Assembly: GCF_050003625.1 (NCBI RefSeq)
Contig: NW_027445852.1
Span: 620,001-684,000, forward strand
Origin: Haematobia irritans
Lineage: Eukaryota > Arthropoda > Insecta > Diptera > Muscidae
Direction of reading: 5' to 3'
DNA length: 64,000 nucleotides
Shown: positions 43,001 through 53,443 of the stretch, piece after piece
Position numbering within the stretch: the stretch's first letter is position 1
Layout: each line of letters starts with the position of its first letter
The notes under the pieces: model-generated
What the model saw: the letters and a program-made list of their open reading frames with translations, nothing else
Told to the model about the DNA's origin: nothing
The model's database searches: none
Made by a program: the position numbers and the translations under genes

Positions 43001-45839
43001 CTCAATTCGTGACCACCCCCAAAAAATCCAAATTTCGACGAACATCCTCAAAAAAATGAAATTTTTATATGAAAAACTTATTTTGGCCATAACTCCTTAA
43101 ATATGCGTCCTAGAGCCAAAAGGACCTCAATTCGTGATCACTCCCAAAAAATCAAAATTTTGATGAAAACCCTCAAAAAATTGAAATTTTTATATAAAAA
43201 ACTTATTGTGGCCATAACTCCTTAAATATGCGTCCTAGAGCCAAAAGGACCTCAATTCGTGACCACCCCCAAAAAATCCAAATTTCGACGAAAATTCTCA
43301 AAAAAAAAATCAAATTTTTATATGAAAAACTTATTTTGGCCATAACTCCTTAAATATGCGTCCTAGAGCCAAAAGGACCTCAATTCGTGACCACCCCCTA
43401 AAAATCCAAATTTCGACGAAAATCCTCAAAAAATTGAAATTTTTATATGAAAAACTTATTTTGGCCATAACTCCTTAAATATGCTTCCTAGAGCCAAAAG
43501 GACCTCAATTCGTGACCATCCCCAAAAATCAAAATTTTGATGAAAATCCTCAAAAAATTGAAATTTTTATATGAAAAACTTATTTTGGCCATAACTCCTT
43601 AAATATGCGTCCTAGAGCCAAAAGGACCTCAATTCGTGATCACTCCCAAAAAATCAAAATTTTGATGAAAATCCTCAAAAAATTGAAATTTTTATATGAA
43701 AAACTTATTTTGGCCATAACTCCTTAAATATGCGTCCTAGAGCCAAAAGGACCTCAATTCGTGATCACTCCCACAAAATCAAAATTTTGATGACAATCCT
43801 CAAAAAAATGAAATTTTTATATGAAAAACTTATTTTGGCCATAACTCCTTAAATATGCGTCCTAGAGCCAAAAGGACCTCAATTCGTGATCACTCCCAAA
43901 AAATCAAAATTTTGATGAAAATCCTCAAAAAATTTAAATTTTTATATGAAAAACTTATTTTGGCCATAACTCCTTAAATATGCGTCCTAGAGCCAAAAGG
44001 ACCTCAATTCGTGATCACTCCCAAAAAATCAAAATTTCGACGAAAATCCTCAAAAAAATGAAATTTTTATATGAAAAACTTATTTTGGCCATAACTCCTT
44101 AAATATGCGTCCTAGAGCCAAAAGGACCTCAATTCGTGACCACCCCCAAAAAATCAAAATTTCGACGAAAATCCTCAAAAAAATGAAATTTTTATATGAA
44201 AAACTTATTTTGCCCATAACTCCTTAAATATGCGTCCTAGAGCCAAAAGGACCTCAATTCGTGATCACTCCCAAAAAATCAAAATTTTGATGAAAATCCT
44301 CAAAAAATTTAAATTTTTATATGAAAAACTTATTTTGGCCATAACTCCTTAAATATGCGTCCTATAGCCAAAAGGACCTCAATTCGTGACCATCCCCAAA
44401 AAATCAAAATTTTGATGAAAATCCTCAAAAAATTGAAATTTTTATATGAAAAACTTATTTTGGCCATAACTCCTTAAATATGCGTCCTAGAGCCAAAAGG
44501 ACCTCAATTCGTGACCACCCCCAAAAAATCCAAATTTCGACGAAAATTCTCAAAAAAAAATCAAATTTTTATATGAAAAACTTATTTTGGCCATAACTCC
44601 TTAAATATGCGTCCTAGAGCCAAAAGGACCTCAATTCGTGACCATCCCCAAAAAATCAAAATTTTGATGAAAATCCTCAAAAAATTTAAATTTTTATATG
44701 AAAAACTTATTTTGGCCATAACTCCTTAAATATGCTTCCTAGAGCCAAAAGAACCTCAATTCGTGACCACCCCCAAAAAATCAAAATTTCGACGAAAATC
44801 CTCAAAAAAATGAAATTTTTATATGAAAAACTTATTTTGGCCATAACTCCTTAAATATGCGTCCTAGAGCCAAAAGGACCTCAATTCGTGATCACTCCCA
44901 AAAAATCAAAATTTTGATGAAAATCCTCAAAAAATTGAAATTTTATATGAAAAATTTATTTTGGCCATAACTCCTTAAATATGCGTCCTAGAGCCAAAAG
45001 GACCTCAATTCGTGACCACCCCCAAAAAATCAAAATTTCGACGAAAATCCTCAAAAAAATGAAATTTTTATATGAAAAACTTATTTTGGCCATAACTCCT
45101 TAAATATGCGTCCTAGAGCCAAAAGGACCTCAATTCGTGATCACTCCCAAAAAATCAAAATTTTGATGAAAATCCTCAAAAAATTGAAATTTTTATATGA
45201 AAAACTTATTTTGGCCATAACTCCTTAAATATGCGTCCTAGCGCCAAAAGGACCTCAATTCGTGACCATCCCCAAAAAATCAAAATTTTGATGAAAATCC
45301 TCAAAAAATTGAAAATTTTATATGAAAAACTTATTTTGGCCATAACTCCTTAAATATGCGTCCTAGAGCCAAAAGGACCTCAATTCGTGACCATCCCCAA
45401 AAAATCAAAATTTTGATGAAAATCCTCAAAAAATTGAAATTTTTATATGAAAAACTTATTTTGGCCATAACTCCTTAAATATGCGTCCTAGAGCCAAAAG
45501 GACCTCAATTCGTGATCACTCCCAAAAAATCAAAATTTTGATGAAAATCCTCAAAAAATTGAAATTTTTATATGAAAAACTTATTTTGGCCATAACTCCT
45601 TAAATATGCGTCCTAGAGCCAAAAGGACCTCACTTCGTGACCACCCCCAAAAAATCCAAATTTCGACGAAAATCCTCAAAAAATTGAAATTTTTATATGA
45701 AAAACTTATTGTGGCCATAACTCCTTAAATATGCGTCCTAGAGCCAAAAGGACCTCAATTCGTGACCACCCCCAAAAAATCAAAATTTTGATGAAATCCT
45801 CAAAAAATAGAAATTTTTATATGAGAAACTTATTTTGGC

Positions 45840-46590
45840 CATAACTCCTTAAATATGCGTCCTAGAGCCAAAAGGACCTCAATTCGTGACCATCCCCAAA
45901 AAATCAAAATTTTGATGAAATCCTCAAAAAATAGAAATTTTTATATGAGAAACTTATTTTGGCCATAACTCCTTAAATATGCGTCCTAGAGCCAAAAGGA
46001 CCTCAATTCGTGATCACTCCCAAAAAATCAAAATTTTGATGAAAATCCTCAAAAAATTGAAATTTTTATATAAAAAACTTATTTTGGCCATAACTCCTTA
46101 AATATGCGTCCTAGAGCCAAAAGGACCTCAATTCGTGACCATCCCCAAAAAATCAAAATTTTGATGAAAATCCTCAAAAAATAGAAATTTTTATATGAGA
46201 AACTTATTTTGGCCATAACTCCTTAAATATGCGTCCTAGAGCCAAAAGGACCTCAATTCGTGACCATCCCCAAAAAATCAAAATTTTGATGACAATCCTC
46301 AAAAAATAGAAATTTTTATATGAGAAACTTATTTTGGCCATAACTCCTTAAATATGCGTCCTAGAGCCAAAAGGACCTCAATTCGTGATCACTCCCAAAA
46401 AATCAAAATTTTGATGAAAATCCTCAAAAAATTGAAATTTTTATATAAAAAACTTATTTTGGCCATAACTCCTTAAATATGCGTCCTAGAGCCAAAAGGA
46501 CCTCAATTCGTGACCATCCCCAAAAAATCAAAATTTTGATGAAAATCCTCAAAAAATAGAAATTTTTATATGAGAAACTTATTTTGGCCA
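45840..46590 (+). repeat. Three-monomer (375-bp) higher-order repeat, two copies
   Basis: The order GACCATCCCC/AAAAAATAG/ATGAGAAAC, GATCACTCCC/TATAAAAAAC, GACCATCCCC/AAAAAATAG/ATGAGAAAC occurs twice. The TATAAAAAAC monomers sit exactly 375 bp apart (46068 and 46443). Confidence 0.82.
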
Positions 46591-49500
46591 TAACTCCTTA
46601 AATATGCGTCCTAGAGCCAAAAGGACCTCAATTCGTGATCACTCCCACAAAATCAAAATTTTGATGACAATCCTCAAAAAATTGAAATTTTTATATGAAA
46701 ACCTTATTGTGGCCATAACTCCTTAAATATGCGTCCTAGAGCCAAAAGGACCTCAATTCGTGACCATCCCCAAAAAATCAAAATTTTGATGAAAATCCTC
46801 AAAAAATTTAAATTTTTATATGAAAAACTTATTTTGGCCATAACTCCATAAATATGCGTCCTAGAGCCAAAAGGACCTCAATTCGTGACCATCCCCAAAA
46901 AATCAAAATTTTGATGAAAATCCTCAAAAAATTGAAAATTTTATATGAAAAACTTATTTTGGCCATAACTCCTTAAATATGCGTCCTAGAGCCAAAAGGA
47001 CCTCAATTCGTGACCACCCGCAAAAAATCCAAATTTCGACGAAAATCCTCAAAAAAATGAAATTTTTATATGAAAAACTTATTTTGGCCATAACTCCTTA
47101 AATATGCGTCCTAGAGCCAAAAGGACCTCAATTCGTGACCACCCCCAAAAAATCAAAATTTCGACGAAAATCCTCAAAAAAATGAAATTTTTATATGAAA
47201 AACTTATTTTGCCCATAACTCCTTAAATATGCGTCCTAGAGCCAAAAGGACCTCAATTCGTGATCACTCCCAAAAAATCAAAATTTTGATGAAAATCCTC
47301 AGAAAATTGAAATTTTTATATGAAAAACTTATTGTGGCCATAACTCCTTAAATATGCGTCCTAGAGCCAAAAGGACCTCAATTCGTGACCATCCCCAAAA
47401 AATCAAAATTTTGATGAAAATCCTCAAAAAATTTAAATTTTTATATGAAAAACTTATTTTGGCCATAACTCCTTAAATATGCGTCCTAGAGCCAAAAGGA
47501 CCTAAATTCGTGATCACTCCCACAAAATCAAAATTTTGATGAAAATCCTCAAAAAATTGAAATTTTTATATGAAAAACTTATTTTGGCCATAACTCCTTA
47601 AATATGCTTCCTAGAGCCAAAAGGACCTCAATTCGTGACCACCCCCAAAAAATCAAAATTTCGACGAAAATCCTCAAAAAAATGAAATTTTTATATGAAA
47701 AACTTATTTTGGCCATAACTCCTTAAATATGCGTCCTAGAGCCAAAAGGACCTCAATTCGTGACCACCCGCAAAAAATCCAAATTTCGACGAAAATCCTC
47801 AAAAAAATGAAATTTTTATATGAAAAACTTATTTTGGCCATAACTCCTTAAATATGCGTCCTATAGCCAAAAGGACCTCAATTCGTGACCACCCCCAAAA
47901 AATCCAAATTTCGACGAAAATCCTCAAAAAAATGAAATTTTTATATGAAAAACTTATTTTGCCCATAACTCCTTAAATATGCGTCCTAGAGCCAAAAGGA
48001 CCTCAATTCTTGATCACTCCCAAAAAATCAAAATTTTGATGAAAATCCTCAGAAAATTGAAATTTTTATATGAAAAACTTATTTTGGCCATAACTCCTTA
48101 AATATGCGTCCTATAGCCAGACCTCAATTCGTGACCACCCCCAAAAAATCCAAATTTCGACGAAAATCCTCAAAAAAATGAAATTTTTATATGAAAAACT
48201 TATTTTGGCCACAACTCCTTAAATATGCGTCCTAGAGCCAAAAGGACCTCAATTCGTGATCACTCCCAAAAAATCAAAATTTTGATGAAAATCCTCAAAA
48301 AATTGAAATTTTTATATGAAAAACTTATTTTGGCCACAACTCCTTAAATATGCGTCCTAGAGCCAAAAGGACCTCAATTCGTGATCACTCCCAAAAAATC
48401 AAAATTTTGATGAAAATCCTCAGAAAATTGAAATTTTTATATGAAAAACTTATTTTGGCCATAACTCCTTAAATATGCGTCCTAGAGCCAAAAGGACCTC
48501 AATTCGTGACCATCCCCAAAAAATCAAAATTTCGACGAAAATCCTCAAAAAATTGAAATTTTTATATGAAAAACTTATTTTGGCCATAACTCCTTAAATA
48601 TGCTTCCTAGAGCCAAAAGGACCTCAATTCGTGATCACTCCCAAAAAATCAAAATTTTGATGAAAATCCTCAAAAAATTGAAATTTTTATATGAAAAACT
48701 TATTTTGGCCATAACTCCTTAAATATGCGTCCTAGAGCCAAAAGGACCTCAATTCGTGACCACCCCCAAAAAATCCAAATTTCGACGAAAATCCTCAAAA
48801 AATTGAAATTTTTATATGAAAAACTTATTTTGGCCATAACTCCTTAAATATGCGTCCCAGAGCCAAAATGACCTCAATTCGTGACCACCCCCAAAAAATC
48901 CAAATTTTGATGAAAATCCTCAAAAAATTGAAATTTTTATATGAAAAACTTATTTTGGCCATAACTCCTTAAATATGCGTCCTAGAGCCAAAAGGACCTC
49001 AATTCGTGACCATCCCCAAAAAATCAAAATTTTGATGAAAATCCTCAGAAAATTGAAATTTTTATATGAAAAACTTATTTTGGCCATAACTCCTTAAATA
49101 TGCGTCCTAGAGCCAAAAGGACCTCAATTCGTGACCATCCCCAAAAAATCAAAATTTTGATGAAAATCCTCAGAAAATTGAAATTTTTATATGAAAAACT
49201 TATTTTGGCCATAACTCCTTAAATATGCGTCCTAGAGCCAAAAGGACCTCAATTCGTGACCATCCCCAAAAAATCAAAATTTCGACGAAAATCCTCAAAA
49301 AATTGAAATTTTTATATGAAAAACTTATTTTGGCCATAACTCCTTAAATATGCGTCCTAGAGCCAAAAGGACCTCAATTCGTGACCACCCCCAAAAAATC
49401 AAAATTTTGATGAAAATCCTCAAAAAATTGAAATTTTTATATGAAAAACTTATTTTGGCCATAACTCCTTAAATATGCTTCCTAGAGCCAAAAGGACCTC

Positions 49501-50209
49501 AATTCGTGACCACCCCCAAAAAATCAAAATTTCGACGAAAATCCTCAAAAAAATGAAATTTTTATATGAAAAACTTATTTTGCCCATAACTCCTTAAATA
49601 TGCGTCCTAGAGCCAAAAGGACCTCAATTCGTGATCACTCCCAAAAAATCAAAATTTTGATGAAAATCCTCAGAAAATTGAAATTTTTATATGAAAAACT
49701 TATTGTGGCCATAACTCCTTAAATATGCGTCCTAGAGCCAAAAGGACCTCAATTCGTGACCACCCCCAAAAAATCAAAATTTCGACGAAAATCCTCAAAA
49801 AATGAAATTTTTATATGAAAAACTTATTTTAGCCATAACTCCTTAAATATGCGTCCTAGAGCCAAAAGGACCTCAATTCGTGACCATCCCCAAAAAATCA
49901 AAATTTTGATGAAATCCTCACAAAATAGAAATTTTTATATGAGAAACTTATTTTGGCCATAACTCCTTAAATATGCGTCCTAGAGCCAAAAGGACCTCAA
50001 TTCGTGACCATCCCCAAAAAATCAAAATTTTGATGAAAATCCTCAAAAAATTGAAATTTTTATATGAAAAACTTATTTTGGCAATAACTCCTTAAATATG
50101 CGTCCTAGAGCCAAAAGGACCTCAATTCGTGACCACCCCCAATAAATCCAAATTTCGACGAAAATCCTCAAAAAAATGAAATTTTTATATGAAAAACTTA
50201 TTTTGGCCA

Positions 50210-51085
50210 TAACTCCTTAAATATGCGTCCTAGAGCCAAAAGGACCTCAATTCGTGACCACCCCCAAAAAATCAAAATTTCGACGAAAATCCTCAAAAAA
50301 ATGAAATTTTTATATGAAAAACTTATTTTGGCCATAACTCCTTAAATATGCGTCCTAGAGCCAAAAGGACCTCAATTCGTGATCACTCCCAAAAAATCAA
50401 AATTTTGATGAAAATCCTCAGAAAATTGAAATTTTTATATGAAAAACTTATTTTGGCCATAACTCCTTAAATATGCGTCCTAGAGCCAAAAGGACCTCAA
50501 TTCGTGACCATCCCCAAAAAATCAAAATTTTGATGAAAATCCTCAAAAAATTGAAATTTTTATATGAAAAACTTATTTTGGCCATAACTCCTTAAATATG
50601 CGTCCTAGAGCCAAAAGGACCTCAATTCGTGACCACCCCCAAAAAATCAAAATTTCGACGAAAATCCTCAAAAAAATGAAATTTTTATATGAAAAACTTA
50701 TTTTGGCCATAACTCCTTAAATATGCGTCCTAGAGCCAAAAGGACCTCAATTCGTGACCACCCCCAAAAAATCAAAATTTCGACGAAAATCCTCAAAAAA
50801 ATGAAATTTTTATATGAAAAACTTATTTTGGCCATAACTCCTTAAATATGCGTCCTAGAGCCAAAAGGACCTCAATTCGTGATCACTCCCAAAAAATCAA
50901 AATTTTGATGAAAATCCTCAGAAAATTGAAATTTTTATATGAAAAACTTATTTTGGCCATAACTCCTTAAATATGCGTCCTAGAGCCAAAAGGACCTCAA
51001 TTCGTGACCATCCCCAAAAAATCAAAATTTTGATGAAAATCCTCAAAAAATAGAAATTTTTATATGAAAAACTTATTTTGGCCAT
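50210..51085 (+). repeat. Four-monomer (about 500-bp) higher-order repeat
   Basis: The order CAAAATTTCGACG/AAAAAAATG, GATCACTCCC/CCTCAGAAAATTG, GACCATCCCC, then CAAAATTTCGACG repeats at an offset of 499-500 bp (CCTCAGAAAATTG near 50416 and 50916). Confidence 0.75.
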
Positions 51086-52101
51086 AACTCCTTAAATATG
51101 CGTCCTAGAGCCAAAAGGACCTCAATTCGCGACCATCCCCAAAAAAACAAAATTTTGATGAAAATCCTCAAAAAATTGAAATTTTTATATGAAAAACTTA
51201 TTTTGGCCATAACTCCTTAAATATGCGTCCTACCGCCAAAAGGACCTCAATTCGTGACCATCCCCAAAAAATCAAAATTTTGATGAAAATCCTCAAAAAA
51301 TTGAAATTTTATTTGAAAAACTTATTTTGGCCATAACTCCTTAAATATGCGTCCTAGAGCCAAAAGGACCTCAATTCGTGATCACTCCCAAAAAATCAAA
51401 ATTTCGACGAAAATCCTCAAAAAAATGAAATTTTTATATGAAAAACTTATTTTGGCCATAACTCCTTAAATATGCGTCCTAGAGCCAAAAGGACCTCAAT
51501 TCGTGACCACCCCCAAAAAATCAAAATTTTGATGAAAATCCTCAAAAAATTGAAATTTTTATATGAAAAACTTATTTTGGCCATAACTCCTTAAATATGC
51601 GTCCTAGAGCCAAAAGGACCTCAATTCGTGACCACCCCCAAAAAATCAAAATTTCGACGAAAATCCTCAAAAAAATGAAATTTTTATATGAAAAACTTAT
51701 TTTGGCCATAACTCCTTAAATATGCGTCCTAGAGCCAAAAGGACCTCAATTCGTGATCACTCCCAAAAAATCAAAATTTTGATGAAAATCCTCACAAAAT
51801 TGAAATTTTATATGAAAAACTTATTTTGGCCATAACTCCTTAAATATGCGTCCTAGAGCCAAAAGGACCTCAATTCGTGATCACTCCCAAAAAATCAAAA
51901 TTTCGACGAAAATCCTCAAAAAAATGAAATTTTTATATGAAAAACTTATTTTGGCCATAACTCCTTAAATATGCGTCCTAGAGCCAAAAGGACCTCAATT
52001 CGTGACCACCCCCAAAAAATCCAAATTTCGACGAACATCCTCAAAAAATTGAAAATTTTATATGAAAAACTTATTTTGGCCATAACTCCTTAAATATGCG
52101 T

Positions 52102-52110
52102 CCTAGAGCC
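52102..52110 (+). repeat. Target-site duplication, left copy (CCTAGAGCC)
   Basis: CCTAGAGCC lies at the point where satellite sequence stops. The same nine bases reappear at 55965-55973, where the satellite resumes with AAAAGGACC. This fits target-primed insertion. Because the element tail ends in ...AACCTAA and the site begins CCTA, the duplication could be as short as GAGCC. Confidence 0.85.
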
Positions 52111-52219
52111 TAGGTTCTTCAACCGTCGAACTGAACGGACGTGTTTTTTAATAGCGGAGTATTTCATCGTAATAAGTACTTATTACGAATTTCACGTGTG
52201 GTGGAAATAATAAACCACC
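52111..52219 (+). promoter_or_regulatory. 5' UTR of the retrotransposon, probable internal promoter region
   Basis: The 109 bases from the insertion boundary (TAGGTTCTTC) to the ORF1 ATG contain no open frame of note. LINEs of this kind carry their promoter inside the 5' UTR, so the region is the likely promoter by family knowledge. No TATA box can be pointed to. It includes the palindrome at 52167-52188 and a small hairpin that reaches the start codon. Confidence 0.5.
52167..52188. repeat. 22-bp perfect palindrome
   Basis: CGTAATAAGT followed by its exact reverse complement ACTTATTACG, extended by one T/A pair on the outside, gives 11-bp arms with no spacer. It could form a hairpin in the element RNA or bind a dimeric factor; neither is shown by sequence alone. 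Confidence 0.85.
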
Positions 52220-52220
52220 A
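52199..52220 (+). other. Hairpin leading into the ORF1 start codon
   Basis: TGGTGG at 52199-52204 can pair with CCACCA at 52215-52220 across a ten-base A/T-rich loop. The final A is the first base of the ORF1 ATG. CCACC before ATG is also a favourable eukaryotic start context, so the stem may be incidental. Confidence 0.45.
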
Positions 52221-53443
52221 TGCAGCGAAATTCAAAGTCATCCACTGGGTTGCTAACTTCAGGGCCCAGTGGACGGGTAACGACTGAAGTTATAAATTTG
52301 GGCAGCGACCAAGAGTCAGGCCCAATTAGTCGACCTGTAGACGGGTCGACTGGCGGTGACATTTTGGCAAGTCGAACCTTTTCTAAGGTGACGACATCAA
52401 AAGGAGGCAATCCCTCTCGAAAGAGATTCAAGGAACGAAGAAATGCTTTGTTTATCCTAAAGAAATTAGGATCAGTCGACCCAAGCACGTTGTCGGCTAA
52501 GCAAAGCGATTCCTTAAATTGGGCTCAAGGAATTCTTGAAGCTGGAAACAGGGAACGATCACCGGATGAGCTGCCATCCTCTAAACGGGATCAAAGATCG
52601 TTTGCCTCAGTTGCAAAAGACAGCCTTGTGATGGCTATTATTAATAAAGGAGCATTGGACGGTATGATTCCAAGGCAAAAATGGGGGGAAATTGAGAACG
52701 CGATGTCTGGTGTCTACTCAGAGGTGCGAAAAAAGTTTCCCGGACCAAGTCCTCGACGGCAAGATGCTGGATGGTATCAAGGACGATATAAGTTAATAGC
52801 TTTTGCAGACCAGAGGTCTATGGATTGCTTTAAAGCTGCATTGATGCTAATTGGTGAAGTTTGGGAAGGAGCCGCTTTGGAGTTAGTCGATAAAAAAGAC
52901 ATACCGGCTAAACCTAGAGCACATGCATGGATACCGGCAAACCCTCCTGATCCTGAGTCAATACTAGAGAGACTAAAAGAATGTAACCCAGATCTTCCAA
53001 CCGCCGATTGGAAGGTTGGTCGTTTGGATGAGGTGGATGGACCAAGACGACATGCGGTGTTTATATTAAACATAGAGTCGCTGCCACATCTAGCCCAGAC
53101 CCAAGGACGCGTAAGTTATGGCTTTCATGATATCCATATGAAGGTATACAAAAGCGATCAGCCAAAGGATTCCGAAACGGACAAGCCTCCGGTAGAGTCA
53201 GCAGTGGAAAAATCTCCTAGCGAAGCCGAAGGAGACATAAAACCTGCAGACTATGGCGAAAATCATATGCGGGAAGTTTCTACAGGCTCAAGCCTCACCA
53301 AAACTGAACCGCGGATTGTTGCGAGAGTCACCGAGATCTGTGAAGAGGAAGCCCTTGATGACTCAATTGAAGCGGCTGATGTGACGGTGGTTGAAAATTT
53401 GGATGGTTCTACGGTTCCTCCAGATAAATCTTCACCATTGTAA
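52220..53443 (+). CDS. Retrotransposon ORF1 protein (DUF4780-like)
   Basis: A 407-aa open frame, the first gene of the element. By family knowledge ORF1 proteins bind the element RNA and help bring it to the target. Residues 1-60 are Ser/Thr/Gly-rich and look disordered, and 61-82 are basic (GNPSRKRFKERR). About 130-312 (from VAKDSLVMAII, through GWYQGRYKLIAF, IGEVWEGA and HAWIP, to HMKVY) resembles the DUF4780 domain found with insect LINEs. The C-terminal 95 residues are acidic and Pro/Ser-rich. No CCHC zinc knuckle is present; the three cysteines are scattered. The ATG at 52220 is chosen because it follows CCACC and has no better upstream alternative. The end overlaps ORF2 by 41 nt. The frame is intact. 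The family call rests on remembered pattern, not a search. Confidence 0.88.
   Translation: MQRNSKSSTGLLTSGPSGRVTTEVINLGSDQESGPISRPVDGSTGGDILASRTFSKVTTSKGGNPSRKRFKERRNALFILKKLGSVDPSTLSAKQSDSLNWAQGILEAGNRERSPDELPSSKRDQRSFASVAKDSLVMAIINKGALDGMIPRQKWGEIENAMSGVYSEVRKKFPGPSPRRQDAGWYQGRYKLIAFADQRSMDCFKAALMLIGEVWEGAALELVDKKDIPAKPRAHAWIPANPPDPESILERLKECNPDLPTADWKVGRLDEVDGPRRHAVFILNIESLPHLAQTQGRVSYGFHDIHMKVYKSDQPKDSETDKPPVESAVEKSPSEAEGDIKPADYGENHMREVSTGSSLTKTEPRIVARVTEICEEEALDDSIEAADVTVVENLDGSTVPPDKSSPL

Larger units (their letters stand above)
1..52110 (+). repeat. 125-bp satellite DNA array, left block
   Basis: Head-to-tail copies of a 125-bp monomer, all in one orientation, with no other sequence inserted. 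Taking GGCCATAACTCC as the start, positions 1-60 (about 50% GC) are almost invariant. They include CCTAGAGCCAAAAGGACCTC and ATTCGTGA. Positions 61-125 (about 20% GC) are A/T tracts. Common variants are GCGTCC or GCTTCC; AGAGCC, AGCGCC or ATAGCC; GACCACCCCC, GACCATCCCC, GATCACTCCC or GACCACCCGC; TTTCGACG or TTTTGATG; and AAAAAATTG, AAAAAAATG, AAAAAATTT or AGAAAATTG. Monomers of 124 and 126 bp arise from single-base changes in A runs or from TTTGGGCC. The short open frames that cross two monomers on both strands are products of the repeat and are not genes. About 417 monomers by length. I do not recognise the satellite family. Confidence 0.98.

Noticed and set aside
48105..48130. Possible second insertion or rearrangement at CCTATAGCCAGACCTC
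   Set aside because: It is only a four-base loss from GCCAAAAGGACCTC in one monomer, with no foreign sequence and no flanking duplication.
1..52110. CRISPR-like appearance of regularly spaced conserved and variable segments
   Set aside because: The whole unit repeats with only a few variant forms. There are no unique spacers and no cas genes, and the context is eukaryotic satellite.
52192..52488. Minus-strand open frame of 98 codons over the start of ORF1 (and a similar one at 52777-53073)
   Set aside because: Antisense to ORF1, with no motif or promoter evidence.
53391..53402. An upstream TTG start for ORF2
   Set aside because: The first ATG in frame is at 53403 and directly precedes the endonuclease motif. 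TTG initiation is not expected in a eukaryotic element.
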